NCBI GenBank assembly: GCA_963718635.1
Contig: OY970367.1
Location: forward strand, 3,224,001-3,288,000
Origin: JAIOQJ01 sp963718635
GTDB lineage: Bacteria; Planctomycetota; Planctomycetia; Gemmatales; Gemmataceae
Direction of reading: 5' to 3'
Length of the DNA stretch: 64,000 bases
Below, piece after piece: positions 1-8,225 of the stretch; the stretch's first letter is position 1, and every line of letters starts with the position of its first letter. Below the pieces are notes generated by a model. It was not told where the DNA came from. It saw only the letters and a program-made list of their open reading frames with translations, and did not search any database. The position numbers and the translations under genes are program-made.

Positions 1-582
1 CATTGGACCGTCCACCATGCGGAAGCTGACGGGAAGGACCGAACTTGTCAGGACATCAGGCTGGCTCACCGTCGATGTTGAGGCGGCGCCCACAATGCCA
101 TCATGTATTTGATAGAGTTCCAACTGCCAGGGCTCGCGATCGATGATAAGGACTTCACGACTGTTTACGGAAGCGTAGAACGGGAGCTTTTCCCGAGCCG
201 GGTCGCCGGCGCTGCTGATGATTTCAACGAGAAAGTCCGGGCCGCCGCACCAGTGCGTTCCGCAATCGATTGAGTTGGTTGCTTTCATAAAAAATGCCAC
301 ATCGGGAATGCGATAGTTTTGCTGCCAACCCTCCACGCGATCGCTGACGTTGACGCCGGGGTTTATTCGGTGACCCGCATTAAGGCCGTAAAGGCTTTGG
401 AATACGAAGCAAAGAAGTTGGACCAGTTCTTGGTGAAGATTGTTGGCGAGCGGCATGGCAACGGTCACACCGTCCCACGATTCGTCATAAGAATCGGTGC
501 CCTGTGTGTGTTTGCCGAGCGGCAGTAGCCCGTTTGGCGAGATGGAGCGATTTGACTTAACGAGAGTTTTGATGGCACTCAT
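1..582 (-). CDS. Uma2 family (DUF820) endonuclease-like protein, 3' end beyond window
   Basis: The minus strand is open from an ATG at 582 to the first base of the window (194 codons, no stop), so the C-terminus is missing. The visible protein has the Uma2 layout: a PDVAFF segment, then GGPDFLVEIIS with the acidic and E-x-I residues typical of this PD-(D/E)XK fold, then an REKLPFYASVNSREVLIID strand-rich stretch. Uma2 proteins are widespread in planctomycetes and cyanobacteria and are predicted restriction-endonuclease-like nucleases whose biological role is not settled. The ATG at 582 is the natural start, because the N-terminus before the core is only about 30 residues, as usual. Three more members of the family occur in this window (25991, 26654, 61753). 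The family call is good; the function is inferred from the fold only. Confidence 0.7.
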   Translation of the reverse strand, partial: MSAIKTLVKSNRSISPNGLLPLGKHTQGTDSYDESWDGVTVAMPLANNLHQELVQLLCFVFQSLYGLNAGHRINPGVNVSDRVEGWQQNYRIPDVAFFMKATNSIDCGTHWCGGPDFLVEIISSAGDPAREKLPFYASVNSREVLIIDREPWQLELYQIHDGIVGAASTSTVSQPDVLTSSVLPVSFRMVDGPM

Positions 583-653
583 TTAGCGATCCATTCTTGC
601 GGAGCCGCAATGATCAAAGCTTTAATGCCTCTAATTTATTCCCTTCCTCACAC

Positions 654-1988
654 CTAATCCAGCCGAATCAGCAACCACGCCAACGCCAAAAAGCCTGCCC
701 CGAAGGCGGCTAGGGCGCCGCATGCTCGCGCGACCAGAGCGATCTCTGGCATGGGGTTGAGCAAAAGCTGCGCGTAGGCGTCCAGAGCCCAGGCATGGGG
801 TGTGATGTAGCTAAACTGGCGCATGTTTTCGGGCATCAGGTCGCGCGGCATGAGCGTGCCACTGAGTCCCGCCAACACCAGGACAATCAACGACCCATAG
901 ACGGCCACTTGCGACTCCGTCTTGGCAAGGCCAGCGACTAACATCGCTAGGCCCATTGCTGCCCAGGCAGTTGCCGCGACGACGGCCAAGAGCCAAACTG
1001 GTTGCGTGCCCCAGGACATCCCGAAAATGGCTCGTCCGGCAGCGAGAAGGAAGATCCCTTGAAACAAGGCGAGCAAATAGCAGGGAATGAATTTGCCGAG
1101 CAAGATTTCGCCGCGCGTCAAAGGCGCTGCTCTAAGCCGTACGAGTGTTCCCTGTCGCCGTTCAGCGACAAACAACCAGCCGACGGTGAGCACTAAGAAG
1201 AAGGCAAACATCACGGTATAAGAAGGCACCAGGATCTGATAGCGCACAGCGCCCCGTTTGAGCAAGCCGCCAGACTCCTCCGCGTACTCGGTGCGGTTGC
1301 CTGTCTTGGCAGTCGTTTCGCGATGTTTGGTCAGGCCGGCCCACGTCTTGGCGTTGAAGTCGTAATTGCTGAAAAGAAGAGCGATCCCGACTTTCCCTTT
1401 AGGCCCGAACGTTTCGCCGACTTTATCGAAGGCTTTGCCGATCATCCAGGGAATAATGACGCGGAATAGCGTCACCTGCGCGACCTGCTTAATGATCGAT
1501 ACCGCCGCTTGCTGGGTGGGATCGGGCAAGACGGTTAGACCGATCTTTTCGACGTCGATGCCATTCTCGTAAAGAGGATTCAACGGCGGCGGCTCGGTGT
1601 GCGTCAGGAACGAGCAACGATCCATGTCTCGGCTGAAGTGCGGCTCGAAAATCAGCACCGCTGCGCGCTTGCCACTCCGAACCAGTTTTTCCGCTTCAGC
1701 CTGCGTGGAGATCATTTCAATACGGATGTCGGCCGTGCTTGCCAGATCGTCAATGACGACTTCGGACCAGCGCTTGGCGGGATAGTCGCGTGGCGCACCC
1801 GGTAGTCCCTCATCGAGATTGACCACGGAAATGCGCAGACGACTATCGGGATTCTCGCCGAAGCCCTCGCCGACCGACATGCCCAGCACGCCTACAAAAA
1901 GCAAAGGCATCAGCAACAGGATGATGCCGGAGCGCATGTCCCGCAACAGCAGTCGCAAATCTTTGGCGGCAAGTATGAAAATCGGCAT
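654..1988 (-). CDS. ABC-2 type exporter permease
   Basis: A 444-residue integral membrane protein of the ABC-2 permease family. It has one N-terminal membrane segment (about residues 20-42), a large soluble loop of some 210 residues, and then a C-terminal membrane bundle from about residue 255 with the family's cytoplasmic segment VRLRAAPLTRGEILLGK before further helices. This is the layout of LnrN/YhgE-like drug or lipid exporters, where the long outer loop sits between helices 1 and 2. The partner ATPase lies 49 bp upstream on the same strand (2038-2973), so the two genes form an export operon. The substrate cannot be told from sequence. The ATG at 1988 gives a short polar N-terminus before the first helix. 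Confidence 0.85.
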   Translation of the reverse strand: MPIFILAAKDLRLLLRDMRSGIILLLMPLLFVGVLGMSVGEGFGENPDSRLRISVVNLDEGLPGAPRDYPAKRWSEVVIDDLASTADIRIEMISTQAEAEKLVRSGKRAAVLIFEPHFSRDMDRCSFLTHTEPPPLNPLYENGIDVEKIGLTVLPDPTQQAAVSIIKQVAQVTLFRVIIPWMIGKAFDKVGETFGPKGKVGIALLFSNYDFNAKTWAGLTKHRETTAKTGNRTEYAEESGGLLKRGAVRYQILVPSYTVMFAFFLVLTVGWLFVAERRQGTLVRLRAAPLTRGEILLGKFIPCYLLALFQGIFLLAAGRAIFGMSWGTQPVWLLAVVAATAWAAMGLAMLVAGLAKTESQVAVYGSLIVLVLAGLSGTLMPRDLMPENMRQFSYITPHAWALDAYAQLLLNPMPEIALVARACGALAAFGAGFLALAWLLIRLD

Positions 1989-2037
1989 GTAGGCTTGTCT
2001 CAGCTAATGCTCGTGAAACGCATGGAGTTAACGAAAC

Positions 2038-2973
2038 TCAATCCCGCAGATCCGTCGCGGTCAGGTGCAAAAACACTTGTTCCAAGGTTGGCTCGTTCGT
2101 TCGCCAGTCGATCAATTCCACATCGTTGTCCTTTAGGGCGTTAATCAACTGTACAGCCATCCCATTGACGTCTCGACAGGCAATTTCGATCTCATTGCCG
2201 GAGGTGGATGCAATTCGCGCTCCAGCGATTGCCGACGCGCTGCTTACAACTGCTGAGAAATTACCGTTTATCTTGAGGCGAATCGAACCCTCGACCGTGT
2301 GAAGCAGGGATGAAACCGTATCGCAGGCAATAATTTGGCCACGATCGAGAATGGCGATGCGGGGGCAGAGGGCTTGGACTTCTTCCATGTAATGGCTGGT
2401 GTAGATGATTGTCGTTCCCTGCTTGTTCAAATTGCGCACGCGTTCGAAGATGTGATTGCGCGACTGCGGATCGACGCCGGTAGTCGGTTCATCGAGCAAG
2501 AGCAAGCGCGGTCGATGAACGATGGCGACACCGAGATTCAACCGTCGCTTCATGCCGCCCGAAAACGTGGATGCCCGTTGATCGGCCCGTTCTTGAAGCC
2601 CGATGAACTCTAAAACCTCGTTGATGCGTCCAGTCAGATCACTGCCGCGCAAGCCATACAGCCTGCCGAAGAACCGGAGATTCTCACGAGCGGTCAATTC
2701 GCCATAAAGCGACAAGTCCTGAGTGCCAAAACCGATGATTTGTCGAGCTGACAAGTCGGTGCGGTCAAATGGTTTGCCATCGAGAAATACTCCGCCGGAA
2801 TTGGATGCGCTCAAGCCCGCCACTATCGAAAGAAGGGTCGTTTTCCCGGCGCCATTGGGACCCAATAAGCCGAAGAGTTCGCCTGAAGCGACAGAGAAAG
2901 AGACACCACGCAATGCCTCGAAAGACTTAAAGTTCTTACGAACCTGGCGAATATCGAGAAAGGGGGAAAGCAT
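2038..2973 (-). CDS. ABC transporter ATP-binding protein (exporter type)
   Basis: A nucleotide-binding subunit of about 311 residues. It shows Walker A (LLGPNGAGKTTLLS), the Q-loop region (GFGTQDLSLYGELTARENL), the signature FSGGMKRRLNLG, Walker B (LLLLDEPTTGVDP) and the H-loop (YTSHYMEE). A C-terminal extension of about 80 residues is typical of exporter ATPases of the DrrA/CcmA group. The reading frame stays open to an ATG at 3057, but the 28 extra residues there have no resemblance to the family. I therefore start at the ATG at 2973, which gives MLSPFLDIRQVRKNF. It powers the permease encoded 49 bp downstream. The substrate is unknown. Confidence 0.88.
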   Translation of the reverse strand: MLSPFLDIRQVRKNFKSFEALRGVSFSVASGELFGLLGPNGAGKTTLLSIVAGLSASNSGGVFLDGKPFDRTDLSARQIIGFGTQDLSLYGELTARENLRFFGRLYGLRGSDLTGRINEVLEFIGLQERADQRASTFSGGMKRRLNLGVAIVHRPRLLLLDEPTTGVDPQSRNHIFERVRNLNKQGTTIIYTSHYMEEVQALCPRIAILDRGQIIACDTVSSLLHTVEGSIRLKINGNFSAVVSSASAIAGARIASTSGNEIEIACRDVNGMAVQLINALKDNDVELIDWRTNEPTLEQVFLHLTATDLRD

Positions 2974-3079
2974 GAAGCCTATCTTATGCCGTCGCCGGAG
3001 CAGCGACATATAACACGGGGGCAATTCAAAAATGGAAACCGAAAAGCAACGACACATTCCCTTCCACTTCCCGGTTGTC

Positions 3080-3344
3080 TTCGAGCCTGAAAGGCTCGTT
3101 CAGTCAGCCCAGGTTGAAGTCCCTGAAAGGGACGAAGGCCTGGGTTTCGCCGACGGAAATGGAGGTCCGGGTTAAGCGCAGCGACCACGCCCTCGGTCCT
3201 GAAAGGACCGTTCTGTCAGCCCAGGCCGGAGTTCCCGAAGGGAACGGAGGCCTGGGTTAAGGGGAACAACGCATTGTCTTCGAGCCTGAAAGGCTCGTTC
3301 AGTCAGCCCAGGTCGAAGTCCCTGAAAGGGACGAAGGCCTGGGG
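3080..3344 (+). repeat. REP-like double-hairpin repeats, left block (3 units)
   Basis: Three units of about 65 bp lie at roughly 3080-3145, 3193-3258 and 3279-3344. Each unit contains GAGCC-TGAA-AGGCTC (or GGTCC-TGAA-AGGACC), then a CCCAGG...CCTGGG clamp around GTCCC-TGAA-AGGGAC (GTTCCC-GAAG-GGAAC in unit 2). Arms differ between units but stay complementary. Inverted copies lie on the other side of the transposase gene, at 3902-4089. With the unannotated flanks, this block fills the 398-bp gap between the ABC ATPase and the transposase. Confidence 0.85.
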
Positions 3345-3371
3345 TGACTTCAACCTTAAATGGGCCGTTGA

Positions 3372-3824
3372 TCAATCCCAAACGTAACGCTCATCCCATT
3401 TCATTTCATAGCGGCGCAACCATTCCCGAAACTCGTCTTGGAACGAATGCTTGGCGTGGTGTTCGAGTTGGCGTCCGATGTAATCGCGCACCGATTCGAC
3501 GGACGATTGGCTGACCGAGAACGCTCCATAGCCCGCCTGCCAATTAAACGGGATCTGAATTTTACGCGATTGATTGATCCATAATGATGAAGTCGATTTG
3601 ATCTTGCCGATGGCCGATGCCACAGAGATTGTTCGACCGAGTTGAAACAAAATGTGAACATGGTCGGCAGTGCCTCCGACGATAATAGATTGACAGCCAA
3701 GATTGTTTGCCGAACCACCGAGCACATTGAATAGCTCATCGCGCCAAGTCTCTGCCAGGAGTGGTTCGCGGTTCCTGGTGGAGAAAATCACGTGTATGTA
3801 GACTTTGGCTAGTGACTGCGACAT
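3372..3824 (-). mobile_element. REP-associated tyrosine transposase (RAYT; IS200/IS605 Y1 family)
   Basis: A 150-residue Y1 transposase: it starts MSQSLAKVYIHVIFSTRNREP, has the HUH-type metal motif in TADHVHILFQL, and carries the catalytic tyrosine in the motif SVRDYIGRQLEHH, followed by SFQDEF and WDERYVWD. IS200-like Y1 enzymes cut single-stranded DNA at hairpins. The RAYT subgroup is domesticated and associated with palindromic REP repeats. Here the gene has hairpin units on both sides in opposite orientation (3080-3344 and 3902-4089), which is the arrangement expected for RAYT/BIME loci rather than for a mobile IS200 copy. Length is normal and the active-site residues are present, so the enzyme may be functional. 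Confidence 0.88.
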
Positions 3825-3901
3825 GTCAACGCCTCCACCCGTTGCGACAGGACCAGGATCTACGCTGTTAGCAGAATATGTTTTTTTGATGCAAATTGAA
3901 C

Positions 3902-4089
3902 GAACGGCCCTTACAGGGCCGATAGGGCGTGGAACTGTTTACCCAGGCCTTCGTCCCTTTCAGGGACTTTGGCCTGGGCTGGCAGAATGAGCCTTTCAGG
4001 CTCGAAGAGGGATCAAGGTTCCTTCTTCTTGTCTTTGTCCCTTTCAGGGACTCCGGCCTGGGCTGACTGAACAAGCCTTTCAGGCCCGA
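3902..4089 (-). repeat. REP-like double-hairpin repeats, right block (inverted)
   Basis: Two full units at about 3941-4005 and 4034-4089, plus a half hairpin at 3902-3922 (GGCCC-TTA-CAGGGCC), read in the opposite direction to the units at 3080-3344. They keep the same CCAGG...CCTGGG clamp around GTCCC-TTTCA-GGGAC and an AGCCTTTCAGGCT-type hairpin. They fill most of the 387-bp gap between the transposase and iscR. The last ~120 bp before iscR contain no repeat and presumably hold the isc promoter, although I cannot identify one with confidence. Confidence 0.83.
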
Positions 4090-4211
4090 TCAAATAAATC
4101 ACTTAACTTGTGCCTCACGCATAGGTGACACTTGTCCCAGGCCGCCTGCACTCCTATAAATAGTAGTGAGCCTGTACTCTTTCGCTTTTGTACGGGAAAA
4201 GGCGGCTATCG

Positions 4212-4697
4212 ATGACGCTGCTAAGCCGGAAAACCGATTACGCGCTGCTTATCCTTTGCTACTTGCACCAGCATGCGGATGGCGGATGTGCACGCACGAT
4301 TGCCGAAAGTTACGGCCTAAGCCGGGGTTTTGTCGCGAACATCTTGAAAGAGCTCTGCCAGAAAGGCTTCGTCATCAGCCAGCGCGGCGTGAACGGCGGC
4401 TACTTTATGCAGCGGTCAGCTACCAAAATCACGCTGGCGGAGTTGCTGGAAAAGCTGGAAGACGGTTTCCAACTAGCGAACTGCAACAGCCATACTCACG
4501 CCGAGGGCGGCGACGACGAGTGCGCGATCTTGCGTGTCTGCCCGATCCGTGGCCCGATCGCCCTGCTGCACAACCGGATTTTGGAAACGCTGCGAGGATT
4601 GCCCATCGCAGACCTTTTCGGTCAAAACGATGCGGGCACTCGATTTCAGCCGGTGCTTGCGACATTGAATCTGCCACTGGCTGCTCATTCAGTTTGA
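4212..4697 (+). CDS. iscR: Rrf2 family iron-sulfur transcription regulator, IscR-like
   Basis: A protein of about 161 residues with the Rrf2 winged helix at the N-terminus (LSRKTDYALLILCYLHQH, then GLSRGFVANILKELCQKGFV and the wing RGVNGGYFMQR). Downstream are three cysteines spaced C-x12-C-x5-C (NC...EC...VC), close to the [2Fe-2S] ligand region of IscR although the first spacing is longer than the C-x5-C-x5-C of E. coli IscR. The ATG at 4212 matches the family start; the frame is open to 4188 but adds only eight residues. It is the first gene of the isc locus, so it most likely senses cluster status and represses this operon. That last point is inference from position and family. Confidence 0.85.
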   Translation: MTLLSRKTDYALLILCYLHQHADGGCARTIAESYGLSRGFVANILKELCQKGFVISQRGVNGGYFMQRSATKITLAELLEKLEDGFQLANCNSHTHAEGGDDECAILRVCPIRGPIALLHNRILETLRGLPIADLFGQNDAGTRFQPVLATLNLPLAAHSV

Positions 4698-4732
4698 ATT
4701 CGAATAGTTAGTTGTCGAAGATGGAGTCGATC

Positions 4733-5950
4733 ATGCTTAAGTTGCCGGTTTATATGGATAACAATGCCACCACTCGGACCGATCCGCGAGTTGTGGAAAC
4801 GATGCTGCCTTACTTCACCGAGAAATATGGGAATTCGGCCAGCCGTAATCATGCCTATGGATGGGAATCCGAGGCCGCCGTCGAAGAAGCGCGCGAACAG
4901 ATTGCCACGCTTATTGGCGCCACAGGGAAGGAAGTCATTTTCACCAGCGGCGCTACCGAGAGCAACAACTTAGCTCTCAAAGGCGCTGCAGCGATGTATA
5001 AGAAAAAGGGCAACCACCTTATTACGCAGGCGACCGAACATAAAGCGGTGATCGATCCGTGCAAACGCCTCGAACGAGAAGGCTTTGAGGTTACCGTTTT
5101 GCCCGTCGATCGCGATGGCCGGGTGACGGCCGAGCAGGTCCGCGCGGCGATGACCGATAAGACGATCCTTGTAAGCATCATGTCCGCCAATAACGAAATC
5201 GGCACCATCCAGCCGATCAAGGAAATCGGCGCGGTTTGCAAGGAAAAAGGAATCCTCTTTCATACGGATGCTGTCCAATCAGTAGGGAAGGTTCCGATCG
5301 ATGTCGAGGAGATGGGCATCGACCTATTGAGCACGACCGCCCATAAACTCTACGGGCCGAAAGGGATCGGCGCTCTCTATGTGCGTAAAAAAGGGCCGCG
5401 AGTACGACTCGAGCCGATCATCGATGGCGGCGGCCACGAACGAGGGATGCGCTCCGGTACGCTGCCGGTGCCCTTCATAGTCGGCTTCGGCGCTGCTTGC
5501 GACATTGCCCGCAAAGAAATGGCTCAGGAGAGCCAAAAGACGCTCCGCTTGCGCGAACGCTTGCGACGGGGCATCATGGAGAAACTGCCCGAAACCTACT
5601 TAAACGGCCATCCGACCGAGCGCCTGCCGGGCAACGCGAACATCAGCTTTGCCTATGTGGAAGGCGAAGGGCTGATGATGGGGATCAAAGATGTGGCCGT
5701 CTCTTCGGGATCGGCCTGCACCAGCGCAAGTCTTGAGCCGAGCTACGTGTTGCGAGCATTAGGGGTCGGCGATGAACTGGCCCATTCCAGCATCCGCTTC
5801 GGCATCGGCCGATTCACGACTCAGGAGGAAGTCGATTTTGTAATCGATCTGGTGGTCGATGAAGTGAAGCGCCTCCGCGAGATGAGCCCCCTCTATGAAA
5901 TGGCCCAGGCGGGCGTAGATTTGAAGTCGGTGCAGTGGGCGGCGCATTAG
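4733..5950 (+). CDS. iscS: Cysteine desulfurase IscS
   Basis: PLP enzyme that takes sulfur from cysteine as a persulfide and passes it to the scaffold IscU. It starts MLKLPVYMDNNATTRTDPRV. The PLP lysine is in TTAHKLYGPKG (about residue 205) and the catalytic cysteine is in the loop SSGSACTSAS (about residue 329), the long-loop group I type. HTDAVQS carries the cofactor-binding Asp. About 405 residues, as in E. coli IscS (404). I chose the ATG at 4733 because GGAG lies six bases upstream and it aligns with known IscS starts; an ATG at 4721 and a TTG at 4712 are in frame. It follows iscR by 35 bp and is one of the best-supported calls in the window. Confidence 0.95.
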   Translation: MLKLPVYMDNNATTRTDPRVVETMLPYFTEKYGNSASRNHAYGWESEAAVEEAREQIATLIGATGKEVIFTSGATESNNLALKGAAAMYKKKGNHLITQATEHKAVIDPCKRLEREGFEVTVLPVDRDGRVTAEQVRAAMTDKTILVSIMSANNEIGTIQPIKEIGAVCKEKGILFHTDAVQSVGKVPIDVEEMGIDLLSTTAHKLYGPKGIGALYVRKKGPRVRLEPIIDGGGHERGMRSGTLPVPFIVGFGAACDIARKEMAQESQKTLRLRERLRRGIMEKLPETYLNGHPTERLPGNANISFAYVEGEGLMMGIKDVAVSSGSACTSASLEPSYVLRALGVGDELAHSSIRFGIGRFTTQEEVDFVIDLVVDEVKRLREMSPLYEMAQAGVDLKSVQWAAH

Positions 5951-6030
5951 AACAGGATCATGCAATTGTAATGTCGCCCTAAAGCGCCCGAATAATTGAG
6001 TGCAGGTTACTTTTGGAAGGTGAGACTATC

Positions 6031-6449
6031 ATGCCATACAGCAACGCGATTCTCGATCATTACAGCAACCCGCGCAATGTGGGAAGCTTTAGCCAAAACG
6101 ATTCCGACGTCGGCACGGGCCTGGTCGTGCGCCGGAGTGCGGCGACGTGATGAAGCTGCAAATCCGCGTCAATCCCCTCACGGGCACGATTGAAGACGCC
6201 AAGTTCAAAACGTTCGGTTGCGGCAGCGCCATCGCTTCAAGTAGCTTGGCGACCGAATGGCTAAAGGGCAAAACCGTGAACGAGGCGTTGGAGATCCGGA
6301 ACACGCAGATCGTTGAAGAGCTGGCGCTTCCGCCCGTCAAAGTCCATTGTTCGGTGCTTGCGGAAGATGCCATCAAAGCAGCCATCAAGAACTACAACGA
6401 GAAGCAGGAAAAGGTCGAGAGCAGTCAATTGGAGGCGGTTGCCGTCTAG
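6031..6449 (+). CDS. iscU: Iron-sulfur cluster scaffold IscU (frame break near 6127)
   Basis: The protein begins MPYSNAILDHYSNPRNVGSF and continues, after a frame change, as ECGDVMKLQIRVNP, FKTFGCGSAIASSSLATEW and ELALPPVKVHCSVLAEDAIKAAI. These include all three cluster-ligand cysteines and the LPPVK loop that the HscA chaperone recognises. The first frame runs into a TGA after 39 codons. A single missing G near 6127 (GGTCG for expected GGTCGG) would restore the usual VGAPECGDVM and give about 139 residues, the normal length. Everything else is intact, so a sequencing error is the likely explanation. A real loss would break the only scaffold gene of this operon. A GTG at 6147 heads the downstream open segment but would remove the first cysteine. 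Confidence 0.9.
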
Positions 6450-6515
6450 GCGGCGATCGAGCGATCGTTGCCGACTTGTTTTTAGACAACCATTAACCGA
6501 GTGGGAGATTCGAAT

Positions 6516-6920
6516 ATGTCAACAGCCGTAATGGAACCCGTTGAACTTGGCGTCAAAAACGAAACAAAGCCCTCGGCGCCGGCCTTGACGGTCACTGAAA
6601 AAGCCGCCGCCGAAGTGCGGCGCATCGCCTCCGAGCAACAAGCGGCGGGCGTTGCCGAGAAGCTTTATCTGCGCGTTCGCGTGGTCGGCGGAGGCTGCTC
6701 CGGCTTCCAGCACAAGCTCGATCTCGACCCGGCCGTGAACCCGAAGCTCGACGAAACGTTCGAGATGCATGGCGTCGATGTTGTCATCGATAAGCGCAGC
6801 CTGCTTTATCTTGGCGGCGTAACCGTCGATTTCCACGACGACCTGAACAAGCGCGGCTTCAGCATCACTAACCCTTCCGCCAAGGGCACTTGCGGTTGCG
6901 GTAGCTCGTTCTCGATGTAA
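6516..6920 (+). CDS. iscA: A-type iron-sulfur carrier IscA
   Basis: HesB/IscA family protein of 134 residues with a 30-residue N-terminal extension and then the core LTVTEKAAAEVRRIA, RVRVVGGGCSGFQ, DFHDDLNKRGFSITNP and TCGCGSSF. The three conserved cysteines (one in GGCSGF and two in CGCG) are present. IscA takes iron or clusters from the IscU machinery and delivers them to apo-proteins. The ATG at 6516 has GGGAG eight bases upstream; the frame opens at 6501 but the extra five residues are not needed. It lies 66 bp after iscU and 59 bp before hscB. Confidence 0.93.
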   Translation: MSTAVMEPVELGVKNETKPSAPALTVTEKAAAEVRRIASEQQAAGVAEKLYLRVRVVGGGCSGFQHKLDLDPAVNPKLDETFEMHGVDVVIDKRSLLYLGGVTVDFHDDLNKRGFSITNPSAKGTCGCGSSFSM

Positions 6921-6979
6921 ACCAATGGCTGGTGTTGGCTTCGACAGTGTGCAAAGCCAACACCGGCGGGAATTCGGTC

Positions 6980-7489
6980 ATGGATCATTTCGAGCGCCTT
7001 GGCCTGCCGAGGCGTTTTTCCATCGAAAAGGCCGAGTTGGAACGGCAATACCTTGCGCGTAGCCGGGCCGTTCACCCCGATTTTTTCCAAGCAGCCGGCG
7101 ATCTCGAACAGCGAGCCAGTTTGGATTCGTCGGCCGGGCTGAATGAAGCTTACAGCGCTTTGAGCGATCCTTTTCGGCGGGCAGACTATCTCTTGCAATT
7201 GGAAGGCGGGCCGACCGCTGCGGAAATGAAAAGCATGCCCGCTGTCTTTCTCGAAGAAATGCTCGAACTTCGGATGGAAATTGAAGAGATTAAGCAGGAG
7301 CGCGACACGGATCGGTTCGAAGACTTAGCGAAACGTCTTGCGGCCCAGCAATCGGGCCTATTGGCCGAGATCGAAAAGCAGTACAAATCGGAAATGTCGG
7401 ATCGTCAAAGCAGGCTTCGGGAAATAAGACAACTTCTCAACGCGACGAAATACGTGCAGGGCCTGATACGGGACCTGCACGCCGATTGA
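6980..7489 (+). CDS. hscB: J-domain co-chaperone HscB
   Basis: About 169 residues. It has an N-terminal J-domain (MDHFERLGLPRRFSIEKAEL..., with the HPD motif in SRAVHPDFF and then LNEAYSALSDPFRRADYLL) and a C-terminal three-helix domain from about residue 80 (MPAVFLEEMLELRMEIEEIK). This is the HscB/Jac1 layout. HscB brings IscU to the Hsp70 HscA and stimulates its ATPase to release the nascent cluster. I start at the ATG at 6980; the frame is open to 6932 but the added 16 residues are not family-like. The zinc-finger cysteines found in some eukaryotic HscBs are absent. The next isc gene, hscA, lies 1.4 kb downstream beyond a tRNA and small genes. Confidence 0.92.
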   Translation: MDHFERLGLPRRFSIEKAELERQYLARSRAVHPDFFQAAGDLEQRASLDSSAGLNEAYSALSDPFRRADYLLQLEGGPTAAEMKSMPAVFLEEMLELRMEIEEIKQERDTDRFEDLAKRLAAQQSGLLAEIEKQYKSEMSDRQSRLREIRQLLNATKYVQGLIRDLHAD

Positions 7490-7493
7490 AAAA

Positions 7494-7566
7494 GGGCGCT
7501 TAGCTCAGTTGGTAGAGCGTTCGCCTTACACGCGAATGGTCGCAGGTTCGAGTCCTGCAGCGCCCA
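7494..7566 (+). tRNA. tRNA-Val (anticodon TAC)
   Basis: Full cloverleaf of 73 nt: acceptor GGGCGCT pairs with AGCGCCC (discriminator A), D-stem GCTC/GAGC, anticodon stem TTCGC/GCGAA around the loop CTTACAC (anticodon TAC), variable TGGTC, and T-stem GCAGG/CCTGC around TTCGAGT. CCA is not encoded. It begins five bases after the hscB stop codon on the same strand, so it sits inside the isc gene order and is probably released from, or transcribed with, the hscB message. Confidence 0.97.
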
Positions 7567-7662
7567 ATTCTTGAGTATCTACAGGACGATAATCATGAAG
7601 ACCTCGATCGACCGATCGTTATCGATCCGACAGCAGGACTGGCGGTCAATGAGGCGGATTAC

Positions 7663-7932
7663 TTGCTTACGGTAATTGTTGGCCCATCCGCTTATTGGGC
7701 CTCTGCGAACTGGAACTGGAAACGAGATCAAAAGGATCGAAAACTGATCACACTCACGATGAGTGATTCGGATGGCGCCGTCGCGGCCGACTTCGTTCCG
7801 GAGGAATTGACCCGTCCCTACCATCTCTACTCACGGCTCAATCGGATATGGGGAGAACTGCTTCAGGTCCGGGTAGACAAGCAGCTCGAACGGGTGGACA
7901 AAGCCATTGGGCCACGAACTGTTGAGGCTTGA
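7663..7932 (+). CDS. Uncertain hypothetical protein or gene remnant
   Basis: The plus frame is open from just after tRNA-Val (about 7567) to a stop at 7932 and reads like a real protein (RPIVIDPTAGLAVNEADYLL, then WASANWNWKRDQKD and FVPEELTRPYHLYSRLNRIW). There is no ATG or GTG near its beginning; the first usual start codon is a TTG at 7663, giving 89 residues. I recognise no family. It may be a 5'-truncated remnant inserted next to the tRNA, a gene with a rare start, or a chance frame. Confidence 0.35.
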   Translation: MLTVIVGPSAYWASANWNWKRDQKDRKLITLTMSDSDGAVAADFVPEELTRPYHLYSRLNRIWGELLQVRVDKQLERVDKAIGPRTVEA

Positions 7933-7960
7933 TCGTGATTCAGAATTGGAGATAATTTCA

Positions 7961-8116
7961 ATGACTTTCGATCAACTCGTCGCTGAGGCGCGGGCGTTTC
8001 CTCGGACTGATCGAATCCGATTTGTAGAAACGCTTACGCGCGAGCTTGCCAAAGAGGATGAGATTCTCGGTATGTGCAAGGATGCGCCAGAAATTCCGAT
8101 GTGGTCGCCGATATAG
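7961..8116 (+). CDS. Short addiction-module-antitoxin-like protein
   Basis: A 51-residue ORF starting MTFDQLVAEARAFPRTDRIRFVETL. It resembles the N-terminal helices shared by many short antitoxin-like proteins ('L..LA.EA..LP..DRL.LVE.L'). The tail (GMCKDAPEIPMWSPI) is short. A similar N-terminus occurs in the ORF at 8226. No toxin-like gene follows directly, so it may be a degraded or solitary copy. The frame is small and the assignment is weak. Confidence 0.4.
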   Translation: MTFDQLVAEARAFPRTDRIRFVETLTRELAKEDEILGMCKDAPEIPMWSPI

Positions 8117-8225
8117 GCCTTCGAGACTGCGGAAGCTCTTGAACGACTAATTCACCAAAATATAGACTAAACGAGAAATGCAGTTTCGTTGCGATGTGCA
8201 AAAAGTTTTCAATACAGGGTGATTC

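Noticed and set aside
3080..3145. Cloverleaf-like REP unit as a tRNA or small RNA gene
   Set aside because: There is no anticodon-type stem, T-loop or acceptor; it is repeated five times around a RAYT gene and the arms covary as in REP elements.
4473..4688. Long antisense open frames opposite iscR and other genes
   Set aside because: They mirror the codon pattern of the real gene on the other strand, have no recognisable motifs and occur opposite nearly every gene in this GC-biased sequence.
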